From JAWVYT01 sp046483065 (lineage in GTDB: Bacteria > Gemmatimonadota > Gemmatimonadetes > Longimicrobiales > RSA9): DNA of 64,000 nt. This document shows positions 51,672 to 60,900 of this stretch, piece after piece; the stretch's first letter is position 1, and every line of letters begins with the position of its first letter. The notes under the pieces were generated by a model that was not told the DNA's origin, ran no database searches, and was given only the letters and a program-made list of their open reading frames with translations. The position numbers and the translations under genes were made by a program. The stretch covers positions 62,001-126,000 of the forward strand of contig JAWODW010000097.1 of NCBI GenBank assembly GCA_046483065.1, in the 5' to 3' direction.

Positions 51672-52055
51672 CTACTCGCCGCTGCTCTCCTGGAGCGTGA
51701 TCTGAGTGGCGGCCCAGTCGGCGAAACCGAGAAGCAGGCGGCGGACTTCGTTCAGCTGGTCATTCCGGGCGCCATAGAGATCCGGTGACATGAAGCCGAG
51801 ATCACGGCCCAGGATGAACCAGTATTCGAGCTCGCTCAAGGACCCGCCGGCGAAATCGAGGCTCGCTCTCAGCTGCGGTAGCGTGCGCTTGCCGCAGCCG
51901 TCCGAGATGTTGCCCGGCACCGACGACGCCGACCGTCGCGTTTGTGACGTGAGCCCGAAACGCTCTTCCGTGGGGTAGGCGCGGGTCAACCGATACACGT
52001 CCAGCGTCAACTCGTGCGCCTTCTGCCAGACCAACAGATCCTGAAACGGCCGCAT
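51672..52055 (-). CDS. four-helix-bundle protein (23S intervening-sequence type)
   Basis: 127 residues: MRPFQDLLVWQKAHELTLDV, YRLTRAYPTEERFGLTSQTR, RSASSVPGNISDGCGKRT and LDFAGGSLSELEYWFILGRD match the four-helix-bundle family first described from intervening sequences in 23S rRNA genes and now found widely as solitary, mobile-looking genes. Function is unknown; the fold is basic and forms pentamers. CGGAGATTCGC precedes the ATG at 52055. It lies between inverted copies of a CTAAGA repeat, which fits a cassette that has moved. Confidence 0.88.
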   Translation of the reverse strand: MRPFQDLLVWQKAHELTLDVYRLTRAYPTEERFGLTSQTRRSASSVPGNISDGCGKRTLPQLRASLDFAGGSLSELEYWFILGRDLGFMSPDLYGARNDQLNEVRRLLLGFADWAATQITLQESSGE

Positions 52056-52218
52056 GCGAATCTCCGGAACGGGTGACGAGCGCCGCCGCACGCAGCGCCC
52101 GGAGGTTCTGAAGGTTGTCTCCACCCCGGAGGTTGGACATAGCCGGATGGGACGAATTCGCCGAACGCTGGAACCGCCCGAAAGCCCGGAGCCCGCCGCG
52201 AACCCGGGATCCACCGGA

Positions 52219-52248
52219 CTTAGATCTTAGTTCTCAGATCTTAGATCT
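52219..52248. repeat. CTAAGA-type repeat, inverted counterpart
   Basis: CTTAGATCTTAGTTCTCAGA followed by TCTTAGATCT, the approximate reverse complement of 51499-51527. It lies 13 bases after the stop end of the YjbQ gene (52261, minus strand). Confidence 0.65.
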
Positions 52249-52260
52249 GGGAGCGCGAGC

Positions 52261-52659
52261 CTACCCGCTCCGGATGATCCGGTAGCCCACTTCCCGCTCC
52301 CTCGGGCCATCCCATTCACACAGGAACACCTTCTGCCAGGTCCCGAGGACCAGCTGGCCGTCTTCGATGAGGAGCGTCTCGCCGGGGCCGGTGAGGGCGG
52401 TCTTGATGTGGGCGTCGGAATTGCCCTCGCTGTGCCGGTAGTCGCCGTCGCGGGGGTGGACGCGCCGGAGGTTGACCACGATGTCGCGCTGAACGGAGGG
52501 GTCGGCGCCCTCGTTGACGGTGATGGCGCAGGTAGTGTGGAGGGACCAGAGATGAATCACCCCGTCGCGCACGCCGGCCTCATCGATCTCGGCCTGGATC
52601 GCGGCCGTGAAGTCCACGAGCTGCTCGCGTTCCCGGGTCCGAACCTGAATCCTGCTCAT
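52261..52659 (-). CDS. YjbQ-family protein (UPF0047)
   Basis: 132 residues of the YjbQ/UPF0047 family, small trimeric enzymes annotated as secondary thiamine-phosphate synthases on limited evidence. Motifs: LWSLHTTCAITVNEGADPSV, NLRRVHPRDGDYRHSEGNSD, AHIKTALTGPGETLLIEDGQ and LGTWQKVFLCEWDGPRERE. GGGAGGAGCGACC precedes the ATG. The start overlaps the stop of the cation exporter gene (ATGA), making it the last gene of the coupled 56716-52261 group. Confidence 0.9.
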   Translation of the reverse strand: MSRIQVRTREREQLVDFTAAIQAEIDEAGVRDGVIHLWSLHTTCAITVNEGADPSVQRDIVVNLRRVHPRDGDYRHSEGNSDAHIKTALTGPGETLLIEDGQLVLGTWQKVFLCEWDGPREREVGYRIIRSG

Positions 52660-53621
52660 GGTCGCTCCTCCCTTTCCCCGATCGTGTAGATGCCCTGGGG
52701 CTCGACCTGCACGGTGACGTGGCTGATCCCGAACTCGTCGTGCATCCGCTCGTGGATGGCCTGCAGCACCGGCTGCGTCTCCTCCACGTTCTCGACCACG
52801 GCGTGGCCGCTCATGGCGAAGTAGCCGCTGGTCACGGTCCACACATGCAGGTCATGGACCGCCGTGACGCCGTCGATCCGACCGATGGACGCCCGGATCT
52901 CTTCCAGGTCGAGGTGCGACGGCACGGCCTCCAGCAGCACGTCCACCGACTCCCGGACCAGCTTGAAGCTGCTCCAGAGGATGAGGGCGCCCACCACCAC
53001 GGAGATGATGGGGTCGGCGGGGTACCACCCGGTGGCCAGGATGACGAGGGCGGCGGCGATGGCGCCCACCGAGCCCAGCAGGTCGCCCAGCACGTGGAGG
53101 TAGGCGCCCCGGACGTTCAGGCTCTCGCCGGCGGAGCGGTGGAGCAGGACCGCCGCGATGATGTTGACCGCGAGCCCGGCCGATGCCACCCCGAGCATGA
53201 GCCCACCCCTCACCTCCACGGGATCGGTGAACCGATCCCACGCCTCCAGGAAGATGAAGAGGGATACGACGACGAGGACCACACCGTTCAGGAGCGCCGC
53301 CAGGATCTCGGCCCGGAGGTAGCCGTACGTCTTCTCCGTGGTGGCCGGTCGGCTGGCGAAGTGGATGGCGAAGAGGGAGAGAGCCAGGGCGCCCACGTCG
53401 GTGAGCATGTGGGCGGCATCGGCCAGGAGCGCCAGCGAGCTGGAAAGGACCCCACCCACCACCTCGACCACCATGAAGGCGGCGGTGAGGCTGATGACGA
53501 AGACCAGCGTCCTCCGGTCGGCCTCCCGGGTGTGGGCGGCGAGGGGCCCATGGTCGTGCCCGCCCTCCCCGTGGGCCGGCGATTTCTCCCGCCCGTGCAT
53601 CCGCTCCCTGTCTTCACTCAT
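52656..53621 (-). CDS. CDF-family cation efflux protein (CzcD/ZitB type)
   Basis: Exports Zn2+ or a related divalent metal in exchange for protons; inner membrane. 321 residues with a His-rich cytoplasmic N-terminus (AHGEGGHDHGPLAAHTREAD), six membrane helices and a C-terminal cytoplasmic domain (DGVTAVHDLHVWTVTSGYFA). The transport-site pairs are present: HMLTD in helix 2 and HVLGD in helix 5, the H-D pattern typical of zinc. Overlaps YjbQ and starts 26 bases after the PhzF stop. Confidence 0.93.
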   Translation of the reverse strand: MSEDRERMHGREKSPAHGEGGHDHGPLAAHTREADRRTLVFVISLTAAFMVVEVVGGVLSSSLALLADAAHMLTDVGALALSLFAIHFASRPATTEKTYGYLRAEILAALLNGVVLVVVSLFIFLEAWDRFTDPVEVRGGLMLGVASAGLAVNIIAAVLLHRSAGESLNVRGAYLHVLGDLLGSVGAIAAALVILATGWYPADPIISVVVGALILWSSFKLVRESVDVLLEAVPSHLDLEEIRASIGRIDGVTAVHDLHVWTVTSGYFAMSGHAVVENVEETQPVLQAIHERMHDEFGISHVTVQVEPQGIYTIGEREERP

Positions 53622-53647
53622 GCCGTTTGTCCCCGGTGCTGTGGGCC

Positions 53648-54535
53648 CTACTCCCTCTGCCGCCGGACCCGGCCGCCCACCCGTATGGCCGTGGGCTGGC
53701 CGTCGTCGTGATGGATGCGGACCCGCAGCTCGCTCGGTCGGCCCATGGCCTCGCCCTGCCGGACCCGGAGCTCCACGGAGTCGTCCACCAGCCACTCCCG
53801 GGCGAGGTACGCGCCCAGCGATGCAGCGGCCGTGCCGGTCGCCGGGTCCTCGTCGATGTCCACGGCGGGCGCGAACGACCGGGCCCGGACCCGACGGGCC
53901 TCGGGTTCGAAAACGAAGGGGTAGAAGACGATGATCCGGTCGGAGCGGCCGAGCTCCCTGAGCCGCTGGAAGTCGGGGCGCATGGCGTCGAGGGCCGCGA
54001 TATCGGCCACGGGTAGGAGCGCCACCCGGATGCCCACGTCCTCGATGGCGGCGGCGGGGCGGGAGGCCATGACCTCGTACGGCAGCCCCACGGCCCCGGC
54101 GATGGCCTCGACGTCCAGCTCGACGGGCACGCGGCGCGCCAGGGGCATGTCCATCCAGACCACCACGCCGTCTCCCTCCTCCACCACCACCCCGCTGACC
54201 TCGCCGCCGGGTGCACGAGAGGCCACCTCCGCCGGCAGCGCGCCCAGGCGCCCGGAAAGGCCCAGCACCCCGTAGGCCGCAGCCGTGGCGTGCCCGCACA
54301 GGTCCACTTCGCCGCCGGGGGCGAAGTAGCGGAGCGGGTATACGCCGTCCTCGGGCGACCCGACGAACGCGGTCTCGGAGACGGGGTTCAGCCGCACGGC
54401 CGTGCGGGTCATCTCCTCCGGCGAGAGCTCGGGCGGGTCGAGGACCACCCCTGCCGGATTGCCGCCCACGCCCGTGTCACCGGGAACGGCGAACGAGGTC
54501 ATGCGCCATTCGTTGGACGCATCGGGTGCGCTCAT
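53648..54535 (-). CDS. PhzF-family isomerase/epimerase
   Basis: 295 residues of the PhzF/diaminopimelate-epimerase-like superfamily. Characteristic motifs: FAVPGDTGVGGNPAGVVLD at the N-terminus, NPVSETAFVG with catalytic Glu54, DLCGHATAAAYGV, and DEDPATGTAAASLG near the C-terminus. No phenazine genes are nearby, so the substrate is unlikely to be a phenazine precursor and remains unknown. Its ATG overlaps the stop of the antiporter gene by four bases. Confidence 0.9.
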   Translation of the reverse strand: MSAPDASNEWRMTSFAVPGDTGVGGNPAGVVLDPPELSPEEMTRTAVRLNPVSETAFVGSPEDGVYPLRYFAPGGEVDLCGHATAAAYGVLGLSGRLGALPAEVASRAPGGEVSGVVVEEGDGVVVWMDMPLARRVPVELDVEAIAGAVGLPYEVMASRPAAAIEDVGIRVALLPVADIAALDAMRPDFQRLRELGRSDRIIVFYPFVFEPEARRVRARSFAPAVDIDEDPATGTAAASLGAYLAREWLVDDSVELRVRQGEAMGRPSELRVRIHHDDGQPTAIRVGGRVRRQRE

Positions 54536-55890
54536 GTGCCTCCTTGCTCGGCAGCGATATCGGACCGCAGCATCTCCCGCTTCTCTTCGTCCCCGCCGCC
54601 GCCGGCCTCACCGGAGCGGGCCAGGGCCACGTTGAGGAGCACGGGTCCAATCAACAGGTGAACGATGATGACGGCCGTGGTGATGGCCACGAACTGGGGG
54701 CCCCAGGTGGGGAACTCCCGGGCCACGAGGAGCGAGAGCCCGAGGGTGACACCGGCCTGGGAGATGAGCCCCATCCAGCTCAAGCGCATCACGGGCGTCG
54801 ACGCGTCGGTAGCCCGGGCGCCGACCGTGGCGCCCGCCCAGGTGAGCACGCCGCGGACCAGGACGATCACCAGTGCAAACGACCAGTACGTCGCCACGGT
54901 GCTGAGGTCGAGGGCGGCACCGGCCAGTGCGAAGAAGATGGCGAAGACCACCAGCGAGTTGGCCTCGATCCCCTTGATGAACCGATCGCCGGCCTTGGAG
55001 AAGTTCTCGATGACGAAGCCCGCGCCCACGGCGGTCAGGAGGAGCTCGACGTGGAAGGCGTGGGTCACCAGCACCAGCAGGTACGAGAAGAGGAGTGTGA
55101 CGAGCACCGTCTGCCCTTCCCCCCGGACCAGGTAGAGCGAGAAGGCCCACCCCAGGAGCCCACCCACGAGGAACGCGCCGACCACTTCCCACGCCACCGT
55201 GACGACCAGGCCCGAGTCGAACGCGCCGTCCCCCGCCAGCGGCCCCGCCAGCGAGAGGGCCATAGCGAAGAGCACGATCACCAGCACGTCCTTGAAGATG
55301 GTCACGCCCAGGATCGTGTCGGTCACCTCGCCCTCGGCGTGGGATTCGTTGATCACGGCGATGGTGGCATCCGGCGACGAGTTGGCCGCCCAGATGGCCA
55401 GGAGCAGTGCCTCGGCCGCGGTCAGCCCCCAGCTGGTGGCGGCCAGCGCCGGGATCAGCGGTTTCAGGGCGAGGACCAGGATCAGGAAGCCCGGGATGAC
55501 GAAGACCAGGATCCCCAGGGAGATCCCGACAATGGACCGGAGCGACTTCCGCAGCTCTTTCAGCTTCAGCTCGCCGCCGGCCGTGAGCGCGATCAGGACC
55601 AGGGCCAGCTCGTCGATGGTCCGTAGCGATGCCACCAGCTCCTCGGTGAAGATCCCCAGGGCGAACGGACCCACGAGGATCCCCACCAGCACGTAGCCGG
55701 TCACCCGCGGCAGCTTGAACCCGGCGGCTGCGGCACCGGCGATGTAGGCGCCCAGGAGGATGAACCCGAGGAGTACGGTGGCGGTGGTGCGCTGGTGTGC
55801 GGTGGAGTCGAAGGAGAGGACCAGGTACGCAAAAGCGATGAGCGCCGCCAGGGTAAGGAGGCGCTTCACCGTGGTCATGACATCAACCAT
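54532..55890 (-). CDS. CPA2-type cation:proton antiporter
   Basis: 452 residues, about twelve membrane helices of the Kef/NapA-like Na+/H+ exchanger domain: LLGFILLGAYIAGAAAAGFK, LPRVTGYVLVGILVGPFALG, AIWAANSSPDATIAVINESH, TDTILGVTIFKDVLVIVLFA and WMGLISQAGVTLGLSLLVA. No Rck/TrkA regulatory domain follows. The ion (K+ or Na+) is not resolved. ATG 55890 overlaps the otsB stop by 8 bases; GTG 55902 and ATG 55878 are alternatives. Confidence 0.9.
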   Translation of the reverse strand: MVDVMTTVKRLLTLAALIAFAYLVLSFDSTAHQRTTATVLLGFILLGAYIAGAAAAGFKLPRVTGYVLVGILVGPFALGIFTEELVASLRTIDELALVLIALTAGGELKLKELRKSLRSIVGISLGILVFVIPGFLILVLALKPLIPALAATSWGLTAAEALLLAIWAANSSPDATIAVINESHAEGEVTDTILGVTIFKDVLVIVLFAMALSLAGPLAGDGAFDSGLVVTVAWEVVGAFLVGGLLGWAFSLYLVRGEGQTVLVTLLFSYLLVLVTHAFHVELLLTAVGAGFVIENFSKAGDRFIKGIEANSLVVFAIFFALAGAALDLSTVATYWSFALVIVLVRGVLTWAGATVGARATDASTPVMRLSWMGLISQAGVTLGLSLLVAREFPTWGPQFVAITTAVIIVHLLIGPVLLNVALARSGEAGGGGDEEKREMLRSDIAAEQGGT

Positions 55891-56716
55891 CCGCCAGTCC
55901 ACCGATCAGCTCGGCCACCTCGCCGGGACCACGAAGCCACGCCATGGCCCGGGTCTCTTCCGGCGGCGGGTCGCCGACCACGATGCCGCCGCCCAGGTCC
56001 CGAACCACCGCGAAGGCGTCCTCATCGGTCCGGTCATCGCCGATGAAGATGGCCGGCAGCCGCGGTGCACCCGGGACCCGGGGCGTACCCCCCGGCCCGG
56101 CGCTCTCCGCGTCGCCCTCGGTGATGACGTCCAGGAGGAACTCCACGGCCTTCCCCTTGTCCCACTCCACGTCGGGGCGCACCTCGAAGACCTTCTTCCC
56201 CTCCGTGACTTTCAGGCCCGGGCCACGGCAATGCTCGTCGATGGCGGCCCGCACGCGGGCTGCCGCGCCCTCCCGCTCCGCACGTCGGTAATGGATGCTG
56301 AGCGTCCACCGCTTGTCCTCGACCTCCGTGCCCGGCTCGTCGGCCAGCGCCTCCTCCAGCGCCGCGATGCACTCCTCCAGCGCCGGACGCGCCTCCGCCG
56401 CCTCGGGGTGGACCCGGTCCACACCGGGACCCTCGATCTCGAAGCCATGGTTGCCGGCGTAGTAGATCCCGTCGAGGGCCACCCGCTCCCGCACGTCCGC
56501 CAGCGCCCGCCCACTCACCAGGGCCGTCACCGTGTCGGACCGCTCCGTCAGGCGACGGAGCGGCCCCGCCACGTCATCGTGGAGCGCTGCGTCCTCGGGC
56601 CGCTCCACGATCGGCGCCAGCGTGCCATCGAAATCCAGGGCCACCAGCATCCGCCCGGTGAGCCGACGAAGGGTCACCAGCGACTGAACTCGGTCGAAGG
56701 CGTGGGGCAGTGACAT
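55883..56716 (-). CDS. otsB: trehalose-6-phosphate phosphatase
   Basis: HAD-superfamily phosphatase of the OtsB family, last step of trehalose synthesis. 277 residues: nucleophile motif LDFDGTLAPI (Asp28, Asp30), ALVSGRALADVRERV, YYAGNHGFEIEGPG in the cap region, EVRPDVEWDKGKAVEFLL, and FIGDDRTDEDAF for the final acidic site. No otsA (synthase) gene is in this window. First gene of the coupled minus-strand group down to YjbQ; it is divergent from the DUF4837 gene. Confidence 0.92.
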   Translation of the reverse strand: MSLPHAFDRVQSLVTLRRLTGRMLVALDFDGTLAPIVERPEDAALHDDVAGPLRRLTERSDTVTALVSGRALADVRERVALDGIYYAGNHGFEIEGPGVDRVHPEAAEARPALEECIAALEEALADEPGTEVEDKRWTLSIHYRRAEREGAAARVRAAIDEHCRGPGLKVTEGKKVFEVRPDVEWDKGKAVEFLLDVITEGDAESAGPGGTPRVPGAPRLPAIFIGDDRTDEDAFAVVRDLGGGIVVGDPPPEETRAMAWLRGPGEVAELIGGLADG

Positions 56717-56881
56717 GAGTTCGAGGATTCAGTTCGAGGATCGAGTCGGGCCCGCTCGGGCGGTGAGAGTAGCGGCCGCGGGAGCCCGAACGCAAACGGC
56801 CCCGGCAGTAGCGGTCTCGGTGCGGTCCGGTTACCTTTGATGTTCGCGGTTTTGCCATCCTCCATAACCTGTTGTGCCGCA

Positions 56882-57889
56882 ATGACTTTCTTGCGAAATG
56901 CCCTGCTGCTGGCCGTCGCGGCGACGGTGGCCTGCGACGATTCTTCGCGCCTCGCCATGGGCGATGTGAACAGCATCATCGTGGTGGCCGAGGACAGCCT
57001 GTGGACCCAGGTGCAGGACACCATTCTGACGACGCTGCAGCCCCGGGTCTTCGCGGTCCGGGACGAGCCCACGTTCCTGCTTACGCACACCACGCCCACG
57101 AGCGAGCACTGGGGCGAGCTGCGGCGGTTCCGCCAGATCCTGACCATCGGCAGCCCGGACGACCCCTGGGTCCGCGCGGCACTGGACGAGGCGGACACCA
57201 CGGTGACGCCGCCGGCGCTGGTGGAGGTGAACGCCGTGTGGGCCCGGAACCAGCGGGTGACGGCGCTCGTGGTGGGCGAGGATGACGCGGAGTGGATCCG
57301 GGAAAGGGCGGACAGCCTGGCCCGGCTCCTGGACCGGCGCTACCGGGCGTGGGCGCAGAGCCGGATGTACATGAGCGGCCACGACACGGCACTCGCAGAC
57401 ACGCTGCGAGCCGAGGGCGGGTTCGAGCTGGATATGCCGGTGGTCTACCGCTGGCGCGAGCTGAACGACTCCACCTTCGCCTTCGTGAACGACAACCCGG
57501 ACGCATCGCAGCTGGTGCGGTGGCTGACGGTCACCTGGCGGACGGGGCCGGAGGGCGAGCCGTCGGAGTCGTCGGCGCTGGCGTGGCGGGATTCGGTGGC
57601 CGCCCTGCTGTACGACTGGGGCCAGGAGACCGACCGGGAGCGGCTCCAGACCACCGGGCTGGAGGGACCGGGCGCCGGCGGGCTCGAGGTCCGGGGCGTA
57701 TGGACGGGGACGGACGACTTCCCCCAGGCGGGTCCGTTCATCGCCCGGGTCATCGACTGCCCTGCACAGGATCGGCGTTACCTGCTGGATGCGTGGCTGT
57801 ACGCCCCCGCCAAAGACAAGTACCAGTACATGATCCAGCTGGAGACCCTGCTGGACAGCTTCCGCTGCGGATCGGGCACCGGGTCGTAA
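56882..57889 (+). CDS. DUF4837 family lipoprotein
   Basis: 335 residues from ATG 56882. Lipoprotein signal (FLRNALLLAVAATVAC, lipobox TVAC). Body matches DUF4837 layout known from Bacteroidota and relatives: SIIVVAEDSLWTQVQDTILT, FRQILTIGSPDD, NAVWARNQRVTALVVGED, FELDMPVVYRWRELNDSTFA, VVRWL-like and DYFPQAGPF-like stretches towards the end. Function unknown. It precedes dnaE by 65 bases. Confidence 0.82.
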   Translation: MTFLRNALLLAVAATVACDDSSRLAMGDVNSIIVVAEDSLWTQVQDTILTTLQPRVFAVRDEPTFLLTHTTPTSEHWGELRRFRQILTIGSPDDPWVRAALDEADTTVTPPALVEVNAVWARNQRVTALVVGEDDAEWIRERADSLARLLDRRYRAWAQSRMYMSGHDTALADTLRAEGGFELDMPVVYRWRELNDSTFAFVNDNPDASQLVRWLTVTWRTGPEGEPSESSALAWRDSVAALLYDWGQETDRERLQTTGLEGPGAGGLEVRGVWTGTDDFPQAGPFIARVIDCPAQDRRYLLDAWLYAPAKDKYQYMIQLETLLDSFRCGSGTGS

Positions 57890-57954
57890 CCCGGGCCGCT
57901 CCGTCGCCGGGGCATCACCGAACAACATCGACTCTCTACACGCAGCCGAGCTGA

Positions 57955-60900
57955 ATGTCTTTCGTTCATCTTCATACGCACAGCGAATACTCTCTTCTGG
58001 ACGGCGCGAACCGTCTGGGCGACCTCATCGAGCGGGCCCAGGAGTACGAGATGCCCGCCGTGGGGCTCACCGACCACGGCGTGCTGTACGGCGCGTGGGA
58101 GTTCCGCCAGCGGGCGAAGAAGGCGGGGATCAAGCCGGTGGTGGGGATGGAGGCGTACGTGGCGCCGGGTGCCCGTCAGAACCGGTCGGTGGCCCGGGGC
58201 GAGCGGCCGTACTACCACCTGGTGGTCCTGGCCCGGGACCGGACGGGGTTCCAGAACCTCGTCCGTCTCTCGTCCCTCGGGTTCCTGGAGGGCTTCTACC
58301 ACCGGCCGCGTCTCGACCGCGAGGTACTGGAGGAGTACTCGGAAGGGCTGATCGTGAGCTCGGCGTGCATGGCGAGCGAGGTGGCCCGTCACCTCATGGA
58401 CGAGGAGTGGGACGCGGCCCGGGAGGCGGCGAGCTGGTACGCCGGGACGTTCCCGGACCGCTACTACCTGGAGGTCCAGGCCCACGGTACGGAAGGGCAG
58501 GCCACGCTGAACGAGCGGACGTTTGCGCTGGCCGACGAGCTGTCGCTGCCCGTGGTGGCCACCAACGACGCCCACTTCCTGAAGCCGGAGGACCACGACG
58601 CCCACGACGTGCTTCTCTGCATCGGGCTCGGCAAGGATTACGAGGACCCGGACCGGATGCGCTACGACCGGGGCCTCTACTTCAAGTCGGGCCGGGAGAT
58701 GGCCGAGACGTTCCCGGACCGGCCGGACGTCATCGAGAACACGCTGGCCATCGCCGACCAGGTGTCGCTGGACCTGCCGAAGCAGTACCACGTGCCGAAG
58801 TTTCCGCTCCCGGACGCGTTCAACACGGAGACGGCGCTGCTCCGGCACATGGCCGTGCACGGCGCGAAGGAGATCTACGGCGAGCCGCTGCCCGAGGAGG
58901 TCGAGGAGCGGCTCGAGTACGAGCTGGGCGTCATCACGAACCCCGACGCCGATTACAGCGGCTACTTCCTGATCACCGCCGACTTCATCAACTGGGCCAA
59001 GGAGAACGGGATCCCGGTGGGGCCGGGGCGGGGCTCGGCCGCCGGCTCGCTGGTGGCGTACGCGCTGGGGATCACCGACGTGGACCCGCTCCGGTTCGAC
59101 CTGCTGTTCGAGCGGTTCCTGAACCCGGACCGGGTCTCGATGCCGGATATCGACATCGACTTCTGCTACGAGAAGCGGGGTCGGGTCATCGAGTACACGC
59201 GCGAGAAGTACGGCCGGGACAGCGTGGGCCAGATCATCACCTTCGGGACCATGAAGTCCCGGGCCGTGATCCGTGATGTGGGTCGGGTGCTGGGCTTCGA
59301 GCCGTCGGAGACCGACACGCTGGCCAAGCTCGTCCCGAACGCGCCGGGGAACAGCATGACGGTGGCCCGGGCCCGGGAGCAGATCAGCGAGCTGCGGGAG
59401 TTGGCGGCGGAGAACGATCGGGTTCGCCGGCTCCTGGACTACGCCGAGACGCTGGAGGGGCTGAGCCGCCACGCCAGCGTCCACGCCGCCGGCGTGGTCA
59501 TCGCGCCGGGGCCGCTCCAGGAGTACGTCCCCGTCTGCACCCAGTCGGGCGGCCGGGGCTCGGGCTCGAACGGCGATGAGGACGTGATCGTCACCCAGTG
59601 GGACATGGTCGCGCTGGAGCAGGCCGGGATGCTGAAGATGGACTTCCTCGGCCTGAAGACGCTGACGGTGATCCACGACGCCGCCGACGCCGTCATCGCC
59701 CGGCACGGCACGCTGAAGAACCCGGACACGGGTGCCGAGCACGAGCGGATCGAGGACGTCCCACTCGACGACCCGGCGGTCTACGAGATGCTGGCCCACG
59801 GCGGGACCAGCGGCGTGTTCCAGTTCGAGTCCAGCCTGGCCACGGACAAGCTCCGGGCCATGCGCGCGGACCGCTTCGAGGACCTGGTGGCCACCAACGC
59901 GCTGATCCGGCCGGGGCCGCTGGACGCCGGGATGACCGACGTCTACATCCGCCGGAAGCTCGGCCACGAGCCGGTGCGCTATCCCCACCCGTCGCTGGAG
60001 GAGGTGCTGGACCCCACCTACGGCGTGATCGTCTACCAGGAGCAGGTGATGCGGATCGCCCAGGTCATGGCGGGCTTCACGCTGGCCGAGGCCGACGTGA
60101 TGCGGAAGGCCATGGGGAAGAAGGACGCCGAGCTCATCGCCTCCCAGATGGAGAAGTTCATCAGCCAGGCGGTGGAGCGCGGTGTGGAGCGCCGGACGGC
60201 GTCGGAGATCGGCGAGCAGATCGAGACCTTCGGCCGATACGGCTTCAACCGGGCCCACTCGGTGGCGTACGCGCTGCTGAGCTATCAGACGGCGTGGCTG
60301 AAGGTCCACTACCCCGCCGAATTCATGGCGGCACTCCTCTCGTCGGTTGTCGACAAGACCGACGACGTGGTAAAGTACATTGCCGAGTGTCGGGACATGA
60401 CGAAGCACGTGCCCGGCCACGAAGAAGGCATTCAGGTCCTCCCCCCGGACGTCAACGAGAGCGGCTGGAAGTTCACGCCGGTGGGGGATACCACCATTCG
60501 GTTCGGGATGGGCGCGTGCCGGGGCGTGGGCGAGGGCGCGGTCCGCAGCATCCTGGAGGCCCGGGCGGAGGGTCCGTTCACCTCCCTCTTCGACATGGCC
60601 ACCCGGGTCGACCTGAAAGCGGCGGGCAAGCGCACGCTGGAAGCGCTCATCGCCGCCGGCGCATGCGACTCCTTCGGCCACCGTTCGCAGCTCATGGCCG
60701 GACTCGAGCAGACGGTGGGCGAGGCCCAGCTCCGGCAGGCCGACGCCGAGAGCGGGCAGGGCTCCCTCTTCGACGTGAGTGGGGAGGAGGCGCCGGCCCG
60801 GGAAGCGCCTTCGCTGCCCGAGGTGCCGAAGTGGCCGGAAGCGGAGCGGCTGGCCCGGGAGAAGGAGATCCTGGGGTTCTTCATCAGCGGGCACCCGCTG

